From: Zoroaster sp. YZ-2022
Lineage: Eukaryota > Echinodermata > Asteroidea > Forcipulatida > Zoroasteridae
Direction: 5' to 3'
Length of the DNA stretch: 64,000 nt
Assembly: GCA_029582265.1 (NCBI GenBank)
Contig: CM055819.1
Coordinates: 12,015,087-12,079,086, forward strand
Shown: piece by piece, positions 24,201 to 36,200 of the stretch
How the letters are laid out: the number at the start of each line of letters is the position of its first letter
Numbering within the stretch: the first letter of the stretch is position 1
Notes under the pieces: generated by a model
What the model was told of the DNA's origin: nothing
Seen by the model: only the letters and a program-made list of their open reading frames with translations
Database searches by the model: none
Program-made: the position numbers and the translations under genes

Positions 24201-27200
24201 TATTCCCATAGACATTCTGATATTCTAATGGAAGTGCCCTTACCTTGCCCCTACAATAGTGAAATTCCAGGTCTGCATGACAATTTTATTTTTTACAAAA
24301 CATGTACATAACAATAGATTTAACCAGGCTAAATATGATGTGAACAAATTATACAATGGCAACATATTGGGAGACTGACATTTGGAGATTGCTGGAATTA
24401 CCATTTTCACTACATACTAGAGTATCCTTTAAGAAAAATCACAAAAAATTGTTCAATCGGACATTGGGTTGAGAAGAGGTTAAAATTAACAAGTTTAAAA
24501 TTATTCAGCAGGTCAAAGGTTATCCCATGTTTTTCTTTACTCTTCATTTGGCACCAGCAAGGACAGTAACAGCATCATCTTTGAGACTTCAAATTAGTTT
24601 AACTTCATCCTATATTAATAAAACTTGGTATAACCAATTATTGTTCATTTATGTTTCAATGCCAATTATTTTGTAATTAATTAATTTTTAATTTGCATAA
24701 TTAATTAATAGTTTATGCAAACAATTATTTTTCAAGGAAATTGTTCATGATATGTCCATATTTTCTTCAAAAGAACAGTTTTGCAATTTCAATCCAAACT
24801 GACAAATGTCAATGAGCTAATTGCATTTAATTACCTAAATGTAATTTGCGTAATTTGCAATATTTGATGAAAAACTCATTTTTGGGTTGTTTATCCAATT
24901 ATATGATAGTTTTACCTTTTTGGAATATATGAAGGATTTTATTTTTAAATTATTTATTTTGGGGGGAGGAGAGGTTTAGGTTTTCACCCTCAGGTGTGTT
25001 GAAGGCATCCATACAGGTTTTTATGAGAAGAAGCTGAAAGAAAAAAATACTTAATTCTGAAAATAGTTAAGCTTCACTTAAATGTTCAAGAGGCAAACAA
25101 AAAGATTTAAACTTAAAGGGGGACTGACATGGATTTAAATCAAACAGTTAAATATGTGATCGTTTTATTCTTTTATATCAGTAAAAGATCAGTAACATTT
25201 TTGTTTTGTGTTTTTATTGTTTTTGAGAGTGTTATTTTACCATTGTAAAAATGCCCCCCACTTTTACGCCCTGCACGGAGGAGCTGTTCGTGACGTCATG
25301 TCGGGAAGAGAAATTCGGCTCAAAACTCGGCTCAAAATTATCGCTGCACAAAACTATGTGAGTCGCTGGACCTGACCACTTTACTCTTGTCAGTTGAACT
25401 TTGCTCGTCCAAATACGGCGATATTTTGGATCACTTGGGAACAGATGAAGGCTAACACTGTCTTTAGTGGTGTTGCTGCATCCTGCAGAAACACATCTTC
25501 CCGGCATTTTATTAGTTCCAGAAACAAAAATCACAGAAGAAATGAAATCGACGCTACGTATGTGAAACGTTTGTATGTACATGTACATCATGTACACATC
25601 GGATCTTCCCGACCTTACGTCACATATCTTATGCAAATGAGCTTCCACCATGGGGCGGGGTTGCTTCCCCCAAACACTTCAAACATTGTTTTAAAATACT
25701 TGTACTCAGAAATCAATGATTAAATAGACACAGGTGGGTCTCAAAAACAATATTTTATTACAAAACGCCTTAACTTAAGGCATAGTAAAGGATGTCAGTC
25801 CCCCTTTAACCCCTTGTGTACAGTTGACGGCTATAGCCGCGGCCAGTGAATTAATTGATTTTCCAGCTGCATTTGCTGAGAATTCACCTTGAATAGAAAT
25901 CTTCAAGAAGGCTGATTGTTTGGTGGACCATATTGTTCATGAAATGGAGTGTTATATAATAGATTGGGCTTTCGAGAGCATTCTGAATACAGCCTTTTCA
26001 TGAGATTTCTGAACGCCGGCCTTTCAATTACGCTATGTGGGGACTTCACGTACGATGAATAGGGTATGCCCGGTTTAGCTTGCCCACTTATTGTTCTGTC
26101 TATACGCTTTGCTGAACAGCGGAGTTGTGCACATGTCCATGGCCGGGTTTGACCCGGTGCTTCACGGCCCCACAGACGTTCCGTGGTTGGCCACAACCAC
26201 CTTCACTCTCATCAGTAAAAATAATACCATACGCAAGGGGTTAAATAACAAATCAAATCAAATAATGTTTTAATTAATTATTTTTTTTTTAAATTATTGG
26301 CAACTTTTAAAAATTTAAAACAAATGATAAAAGATCTCCAAAAATGAACTTTGTCTTGTTTTGTCTTATTTCTTTGGTTAAGTTTGAACGATGTAGTACA
26401 ACCAATACAATCATGTTCCAATAATCAAAGGATGGTAGAAAATCCTTTCCTTTGAAGTAAACCAAGGAAAATGAAAAATTGTGAAAAAATATTAGTGCCA
26501 TAAAGCACAAATGCTACTGTAATTAATTTCACAAAGCAGAGGTCAAAAATATTTTTAAAAACCATTTCAAAACACCCATTTTATGACGACTTAATAATAA
26601 ACCACCCCTATTTTCAAATATTTCCTATTCCCTATTTCCACCCCTATTTCCACCCCTATTTCCACCCCTATTTCCACCCCTATTTCCCCCCGCCCACCCC
26701 CTCCCCAAAGAAAATGCCTTCGCTATGCCCCTGACGGTGTGTGTACACAGGGTCAGCCGGCCAAACAGCAAAAGAAACGTTGTATGAATACAAGATATCA
26801 ACAGGTATATTTTGTAACGTACCCAAATATGACTGGGGATATCTGAGTAAGTCATTTTCCTTTCTGTCATCATCGCCACAGACCGGTGAATGTTTTTGCG
26901 CATGTTTGCCTTTGGGGGCTGATCACGTGATGGTCACGTTCGAGTGTGTGCATATCAATACCTTGTGTGGCCACCATGAGAGATGATCACAGATACACAT
27001 CTTCTGTACATGGAGTGAACAAGGCGGTTGATAAATGCCATTGGGATCTGGGCCCATACCCTCAGGAAAGCTGCACTCAGTTCAGCTACAGTTGTCGGCC
27101 TTGGGCGCACTTCATTAAGTCGTCTTTGGATCTCGTCCCACAAGTGTTCTATGGGGTTCAAATCTGGACTGAGGGCAGGCCAAGGCATGGTTCTGATGTT

Positions 27201-30200
27201 GAACTGCTGGAGAAAGTCCCTGGTTGCTCTTGCAGTGTGGAGACGGGCACTGTCATGCTGGAAGACATGATTCTGGTGGCGTCGAATCACGGCTGCGTGA
27301 GGTCTCACAACTTGATCGATGTACCAGACAGCCGTGACCCCATGACCTCTACCTGGACTGATGTTCTGAAAGACCACAGGTCCAACTTTCTGGTGAAGGC
27401 AAATACCTCCCAAAACCATGATGCTTGGTCCGCCCCACGGGTCTCTTTCCATCACACACGCATCTGCGTAACGTTCACCCCTCCTTCGCCAGACACTAGT
27501 TCTGCCATCTGCTGTGGAAATGCAGTAACGGCTTTCGTCGGAGAAGAGGATGGTTCTCCATTGCCGGTGACGCCAATGTTGACGCTGCATGGCCAATTGC
27601 AGACGTTCCCGTCGGTGACGATCTGTCAGAATCAGTCCCCTAGCCGGACGACGACAAGACATGTTGTTGGCGGCCAAACGGCGTCGGACCGTGTCATCAC
27701 TAATGGGTCGCTGGTGGGTCCCAATGGTCTGACGAGCTGTTTCCGTGGCCCTGGTGAATCGGTCCTGGAGATGTTGGCGCAGGATATACATGTACTGATC
27801 CTGTCGAGGCGTTGTAACCCTGGGCCGACTACTGCGAGGACGGTCATTGGTACTGTTGGTGGTGTTGTATCGCTGCCTCAGACGTTCGATAGTTCGGACA
27901 TTGCAGTTAAAGTCATTAGCAATGACCTGAGCACTTTGGCCAGCGTGCAGACGTCCAATGGCTTGTTCACGTTGGTTTGCGGTTAATCGTGGCATGCCTG
28001 TTGCATCCAAAGAACAACTGGCAGTCCATCAATTCAGGATGCTTTTATACTCATAGCTACCACGAGATGCACAGGCACTTCGATTGTGTCGGGAAGTGTT
28101 TGCAGCCACTCACCATGGCCGTTTACATACCGGATGCTTTGAAAACCATTCAAGTCGCATTCCATCTGCCTATAGGATTTTCAGGCACATTCATGATTCA
28201 GAATGATGTTAGACTGCATATTTCCCGAAAACGATACATGTAAAACTCTTGTGGTTGAGTTATGTCAACGATTTAAAATCACGACGTTTCTTTTGCTGTT
28301 CAGTATACATGTACTGCACTTGTACACGTGGAAATGTGCATGGCTAGGTGAGCTCGCAAAAATCAGAGATGCAACTGGGTGTTGAAAAAAAAAATTGAAA
28401 AAGGTGGTGGCGGGTTCTGGGGTACCTTAACCCCCTGGGGGATCTTGATGCACCCCCAACTCCCAGAAGCCCCAAGGTTTTGACATTTTACAGGATAAAC
28501 GAATAAAATCTTTGAATGGAAATAGGGAATTACTTTAATAAACATTTTGCAAAGAAGATCAGCCACAGTAAAATTCTATTTGAAATGCACTCTAACTCAT
28601 AATGTCCAATCTCTAGACTGGATATGCGAAAATGCATGCATAAGCAAGCCCAAAAAATAAATAAATTTAAAAAATATAAACAAAATCTTTGTCACTGCCC
28701 AGTTATAACCTAACGTTTTGGGCCCAATTATCACATTATTAATTACCAAATAACATACATAACCCAACCATTCTGTCTGAACTAGTACCAGTAGTAAAGA
28801 GAGCAAGATATATCAATTAAAATAATTCAACTACATATTTTATCTGGGAAAAAGTCCGTGTCCGGATTTTGGGCCGTGTGTGTGGGAAGTTGGGGCCGAT
28901 GCCACAATTCATTACCGCATGTCATACCAGGCCAGCATGTTTTTCGGCAAAAATTTGTCACTGAAATTTGAGCAGCGGCGTAGTTCCCTTTGCACATAAC
29001 ACATTTGATCACCCCCATCGCAAATTCTAGTGGGGCTGCTGAGCGAAATAATGCCAGGCCACCGGCTGAAAATTCATCTCCTGAATTTTGGGTTGTGTGT
29101 TAGCGATGTACCGTACACCGCGATCCGGGCGCCAGCAGCACTAGCAACCCCGCTTGGCTAGCGGGGCGGGGGGCTGAGACGCAGCGGTAATGGATAAAAT
29201 TGATCAGTGAAATTATGACAACGCTAGACCCATCATTGTATATTATAATAAATAGGCTCAAAATTATTTAAATTTGACTACTAACTGATCTTCCGAAGTA
29301 GTAATCCATGCATCTAAAGTTAATGCATTCCTTTGAAGTTAAATCTACATTCCACCATGCAATTCACAAAAAGAAAAAAACCGCAAACATCGATGACAGG
29401 AATGAGTTCTGCACGTGCGTAAGATAGCCTCCGAAGTTTCTCGTAGGTCATAGGTCAATGTTTAAATCTATCTCCAGCCGTAAAATGTGCTAACCATAGC
29501 TGGAAATGTGCTTTTACGAGAGAAAGTGCGTACTGACGACTGGTCGAAGAGGTTCAAATTGCACTCGCAATACAAGATTGGATTATTTTAAGACAACAGC
29601 ATTTTCAGATTTTTATTTATTTAAGCACATTAAATTTGATTTTAATTTGCCCTACACCGACGTGTGTATAGCACTGCATGCTCAGTGCTTTCCGAGTGTC
29701 TGTGAAAAAACTACACAGGCGACTCGGGCGGGATTCGAACCCACGACCTCCTGCTTACTAGTGCAGACGTCTTAACCTCTCGACCACCGAGCTTGCCCGA
29801 TGATGATTGGCCGGCTAGAATCCTATATAACAGCGGGTTCCGCGACATATATAGATTGGTGAAATTCTTGCGTCGGGAGATAAACAATTGATTTTAATTT
29901 GCCCTACACCGACGTGTGTATAGCACTGCATGCTCAGTGCTTTCCGAGTGTCTAGCCGGCCAATTGTCATCGGGCAAGCTCGGTGGTCGAGAGGTTAAGA
30001 CGTCTGCACTAGTAAGCAGGAGGTCGTGGGTTCGAATCCCGCCCGAGTCGCCTGTGTAGTTTTTTCACAGACACTCGGAAAGCACTGAGCATGCAGTGCT
30101 ATACACACGTCGGTGTAGGGCAAATTAAAATCACTTGTTTATCTCCCGACGCAAGAATTTCACCAATCTATACACATTAAATTTGAAAGCGGGGAAATCT

Positions 30201-33200
30201 GATATTTTGGATCGGATTTAAACACAACAGATTTTAAGGCAAAAAAATGTGGGAAAATCATATTTTGGGGTTAAAAAAATAAAGTCGGAAATCCGATTAA
30301 AATCAGAAAAGTTGCATCTCTGAAAAATAGGGTCTCAAAAAAATACATTTCTTTGCACTAAAGTACTCTTTATGAACTGATAATCATTGATAAACGTCTG
30401 CTATAGTATCCATACATTGTTCTAAAGTACTCTTTATGAACTGATAATCATTGATAAACGTCTGCTATAGTATCCATACCTTGTACTAAAGTACTCTTTA
30501 TGAACTGATAATCATTGATAAACGTCTGCTATAGTATCCATACCTTGTTCTAAAGTACTCTTTATGAACTGATAATCATTGATAAACGTCTGCTACAGTA
30601 TCCATACCTTGTACTAAAGTACTCTTTATGAACTGATAATCATTGATAAACGTCTGCTATAGTATCCATACCTTGTTCTAAAGTACTCTTTATGAACTGA
30701 TAATCATTGATAAACGTCTGCTATAGTATCCATACCTTGTTCTAAAGTACTCTTTATGAACTGATAATCATTGATAAACGTCTGCTATAGTATCCATACC
30801 TTGTTCTAAAGTACTCTTTATGAACTGATAATCATTGATAAACGTCTGCTATAGTATCCATACCTTGTTCTAAAATACTCTTTATGAACTGATAATCATT
30901 GATAAACGTCTGCTATAGTATCCATACCTTGTTCTAAAGTACTCTTTATGAACTGATAATCATTGATAAACGTCTGCTATAGTATCCATACCTTGTTCTA
31001 AAGTACTCTTTATGAACTGATAATCATTGATAAACGTCTGCTATAGTATCCATACCTTGTTCTAAAGTACTCTTTATGAACTGATAATCATTGATAAACG
31101 TCTGCTCTAGTATCCATACCTTGTTCTAAAATACTCTTTATGAACTGATAATCATTGATAAACGTCTGCTATAGTATCCATACCTTGTTCTAAAGTACTC
31201 TTTATGAACTGATAATCATTGATAAACGTCTGCTATAGTATCCATACCTTGTTCTAAAGTACTCTTTATGAACTGATAATCATTGATAAACGTCTGCTAT
31301 AGTATCCATACCTTGTTCTAAAGTACTCTTTATGAACTGATAATCATTGATAAACGTCTGCTATAGTATCCATACCTTGTTCTAAAGTACTCTTTATGAA
31401 CTGATAATCATTGATAAACGTCTGCTCTAGTATCCATACCTTGTTCTAAAATACTCTTTATGAACTGATAATCATTGATAAACGTCTGCTATAGTATCCA
31501 TACCTTGTTCTAAAGTACTCTTTATGAACTGATAATCATTGATAAACGTCTGCTATAGTATCCATACCTTGTTCTAAAGTACTCTTTATGAACTGATAAT
31601 CATTGATAAACGTCTGCTATAGTATCCATACCTTGTTCTAAAGTACTCTTTATGAACTGATAATCATTGATAAACGTCTGCTCTAGTATCCATACCTTGT
31701 TCTAAAATACTCTTTATGAACTGATAATCATTGATAAACGTCTGCTATAGTATCCATACCTTGTTCTAAAGTACTCTTTATGAACTGATAATCATTGATA
31801 AACGTCTGCTATAGTATCCATACCTTGTTCTAAAGTACTCTTTATGAACTGATAATCATTGATAAACGTCTGCTATAGTATCCATACTTTGTTCTAAATT
31901 GTTTGCTGTGATTTAGTAGCACCTTGGGCAATTTTAAAAATGTTTTTGATCATTTCAGTTTGATGCCGACGTTGTATGTAGAAGGAACACACATCAGCTG
32001 AATGTATACTCTTTCTGATGAGCCCAATCGCGCACCTTTTCGACCAGACAGTTTCAACGCTGATTTTCAGTTGAAATGTGCGTGCTTGAGTGTGCGTACC
32101 ACCGGAAGTTGTTTTGTGCATAGGAATTGTACAGCGCTGCACGAACATTAGGGACCATGGATAAACTTTTCACGCCTGCCCACGCGTGCGGACGGGGCCG
32201 TTCTGGAAAAGAGCACGGCCGCGTGACACTACGTGACATTCTCTGTATTTGCGCCCCAGTGAACACAAATCTTCCCCTCATTACCGGGGGCTTTTGTCCG
32301 TATGTTTTGTTCGCTGGTTTAACGTTGACAAAAAGACCAGGAGACATGACAAAGGGATCAACGGTGTGTTCGTTCCCTCCGTGGGTCAGGGTAGTTTTTC
32401 TTAATTTGGAAGACTCATTTGCAGATACATTGGACTATACAAATTTTGATACATTTGTAACATTATGTATTCAGTCATCTAGTTTCTTCGTGTATTAAGA
32501 CATTGTATAAAAGGGATTTTGTTTGTGATTATTATTATTTTTTTTTTACAATTAATATTTTGAAAATGTAAGTACCGCAATTAAATATTGAGAATGAAAC
32601 AAGGCAAAAAGCAATGACAGATTTTTAAAATAAATTTTTGTTCTCATATTTTATCAGACGAGTTGGCAACAATGATTGCCGCCGGGAAAGAGCCAAGGCG
32701 GCCAATAACGTTAATTTTAATGGCAATGTGGGTCGACTCACATAATGGGCAGGGGAAAAATGCTACTGTTATCATCTAAACACGTCCAAGCATTTACAGG
32801 TCTCTTACCAGTTGTAAGCGGATTAAAACAACACAATAGCTGTGCACTGGGTGCCGGACCGTCTCATTGTTCTTTTGTTATGCAGTGATTTCTCTGCCAG
32901 AACAGGTCCATCCCATGACACGCGTGCCACTGTGTGACACTTCTGGCCGATTTCTTTTGTTTGAGCTGGCACGCAAAAGAACGCGTTCGCATGCAGCCGT
33001 GCCCGTGACATAGTTTATCCATGGTCCCTTACGTACAAAGTATATGAGGGTCAGATTTTGGTAATGGAAGTGGTCGTGTTAGTGAACAGCCTACATTATA
33101 TATTGAACAATATGTGTGTTTTTGTAAGAGTACTTGACTGCAAAAAAGTGTGAAAGTGTACCTTGTTTAGTGCAGCAATGTAGTCATTGTATTTGGGACT

Positions 33201-36200
33201 ACCGACATGGAACTCTGATGAGTTTAGAGGAAAGTTGTTTGCTACAAGTCTGTCCAGTGCAGATCTAGGGGAAAAAAAACACATTATGCAGTTAAATGCT
33301 CCATGAATTTTTAATTTCACAGTATGTTTGAATTATAGTAATGGCGTAAATTTTATTGTCAAATGTAAAATTTCAGTGACAACCCCTGGATGTGACCCCG
33401 TCCTAATCTCCCATCCCATCCCACCCCACCCCCCACCCTCACCCTACCACTAGTCCCCAGTCCTTGGTATTATACTTCAAATGAACGTACACAAATGAGC
33501 ACGGTCACTGGGTTTGCTAGACTGCTTGAGAGCATCATGAAAGTAGCACTTGACAACACTTGTTAGTTCAAGAATTTAATGTGATGCGAACTAGATGCCA
33601 TCCTCACCATGCAAAGCTACAAGTTTTACCTAGCACAACTCTTCAACTACATTCATTTTTTTCGCACATTTACAGTGCAGCATTATTTGAGTACACCACT
33701 TTTGCGCATACTAGCATGTCACCCAGGATGCATTGCTTCTTTTGAGTCTCTGCACATCAGTCTGTAGAATACAATGTCATAAATGACCCACATCCATTGT
33801 TATTGGAGTACTGTACCATGGACTATAGGTTATTACACTACCAGCAAACTCTGGTGTCACTGAAGGAGATCATGATTGTTATGCAGAGGTAAAATACATT
33901 AAAGTACAGAACATATATAAGTAACAACTAGTGTTGCAACGATTACTCGGTTAACCTAATTTGATTACTCGGTTAATTTTTACAGTTCGGTTATCCGAAA
34001 ACTACTTACAGTAAATTGATGCTTTCTTTTTTGTGCAATAACCCCATATAACCATCCATCAACATCTCTTCATTAAATCCACAAAATTTCCAGATATACA
34101 GAGATGCCAACATTGAATTCCAAAAAAGAGTAGCATCTATTGAAAAAATAAAATAAAAATAAATCGCAAAAATGTCCGGATTTTGGGCAATGTCAGCGCC
34201 GCACTCGGTGTGAACCCCGCTGGCGGTAGTGGGACCGGGGGCAGAGTAAATTGGAGGAAAATACTCAATGAAAAAATTATGAAATTATAACAATGCTAGA
34301 CGTATCTTATCTTAAAAAGCTCACAATAATGATCTTCCGAATTAGTAATCCATGCATCAATCACGTTAGAAATTTTGATTATAATACTAACTGTTCTCTT
34401 TCTTGAGGTCTCGAAACGAAGGCAAATAACAAATTGATAGCCTTAGCTAGGCCTAGCCCTAGCTCACCTGGGCCCAATTTCATGGCGCTGCTTACCACAG
34501 AATTCTGCACTTACGGCGCCATAAAAAGCGTGTGATTCTATCCGCAGTAAGCAGTGCCTGCATGCCTGAAACTGATGAAGTCGCACTTGCAAAGAAGCTT
34601 CGAGAAATTAAAAGGTAATGCGCGTGCATGTACACACAAGCTACCTCACAGACAACCTCATTCCCCACGGGTATGCTCATTATTCCCCATTATGTAATAG
34701 AGATCAATGGGTACGATCTTGCAAATAATGTACAGATGTACAGGCAGGGTACATGTGGTAGGTAGGCAGTCGAATCCAGCGCGCTCGCGCTTGTGTGTGA
34801 CACGTACATAATCGTGTGAATTCTAATCCCGGTATCGTCGCTTTTTACCACCACTGCGGTTTATATTTAAAAGGTTGTTGTTTTGTATTTTCATTTTTAA
34901 AATAATTTTTCGTCATTTTTATTTCCACTTAATAGTTCATTCATTGTTTGATTGTATTGTAACTATATACAATTATACAGGGGCGGCTTGTTTAGCATAT
35001 TTCAATGAAGTATTATCGTAGAGTCGTGTTCACGGCTCAAAATCGTATTTGCTATGCCCAAATCGTGTATGTTGGCATCTCTGGATATAGTGAATAACAT
35101 AAATTTAACATCTAATCTATTTTTTCTGTCTTTATTTTTCTACCATCTTTGATTTTTTATGTTTTTAAAATTTGGTTCAGATAACCGTATATTTTGTGTT
35201 CGGTTACTCGGTTACAAAATCAACCGTAAATTGCCAGCACTAGTACCAACACATTCTTAATCTTTTTAAGACTCGTACCAATGGCAATTTTTGAAATATA
35301 AATGGAGAAAAAAATCTGGACTCACTTGAGTTGTGCCAACTCTGCCTCTGGCATACTACAGAAAAAAAACAGGATGTCCATCACCTGGGCTTTGAAGGTC
35401 AAAGTTGTTGAGGGGTCAGTGAGCATGCACGTGTAGGCATCCAGTACTGGCCGGAAAACAGGATGGGTGATGTCACTCACGAACTGCAACCACAAACATG
35501 CAATTCTTGTGTCACTCAAGAAATTAATCCATTACACGTTTCCTCTATCAGAGCTCAGCTCAACCTGGCTTTCTATATAAAGCCAAACTCAGGTCTTTTC
35601 AACCCTAAGTTCAGAACGTAGCCCTGCTGGTGTAGATTCTTATCAGCAATAATCAAATAATGAGACTCATCATCCATGCAGGCAATCTTCAAACCTGTTG
35701 TTAGTTCATTATAAATTTTTATATAATTATAGAAATCAACCCTTTGCTCAGGTCCCAATATAGGCATTAAATGTACAGTCAACTCTCATTAATACGACCT
35801 CGGTAATAATGAGACTCCGGTTTGGATCAAAATAAATAAGAAGCAACTAAATAACTAACAAGCAGTAATTACTACTTTGTGAGGGATTTTAGGCCGTTTA
35901 CAATAGTTATCTTCTTCCAAATTGCCAAATTCCAAGGCCCGTATAAGACCATAAGACCCTTGTCTGTCCTGGGAAAAACAATGAATCATCCTGGGCGTAA
36001 CCAGCCTTAACCATTTCTGCAAATTTTTCGTAAAAATATTGAAATGGACCCCCAAAAATACATATTGGCCTACAAGATTGATACTTATTTAAATTAAAAA
36101 CAGTAGTTTCAGCAATCTTCAAATTGTCTGAAACTTATTTTGCTTGAGGAATTATTAGGGATTAACTAGTCAGGACATTGTACTAGTAGACAACCAAGTG

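Noticed and set aside
23845..24228. 127-codon plus-strand open frame
   Set aside because: Begins within the SINE and continues into TACATG-rich intron; no homology recognised.
26946..27986. Plus-strand 346-codon open frame
   Set aside because: It is the shadow of the Tc1-type transposase on the other strand; the minus-strand translation has all family motifs.
29970..30050. Functional tRNA gene
   Set aside because: A and B boxes are present, but the acceptor stem pairs at only five positions and the anticodon loop has eight bases; an inverted duplicate lies next to it.
32127..32498. 123-codon plus-strand open frame
   Set aside because: Starts outside and runs through the Harbinger-type MITE; no recognisable domain.
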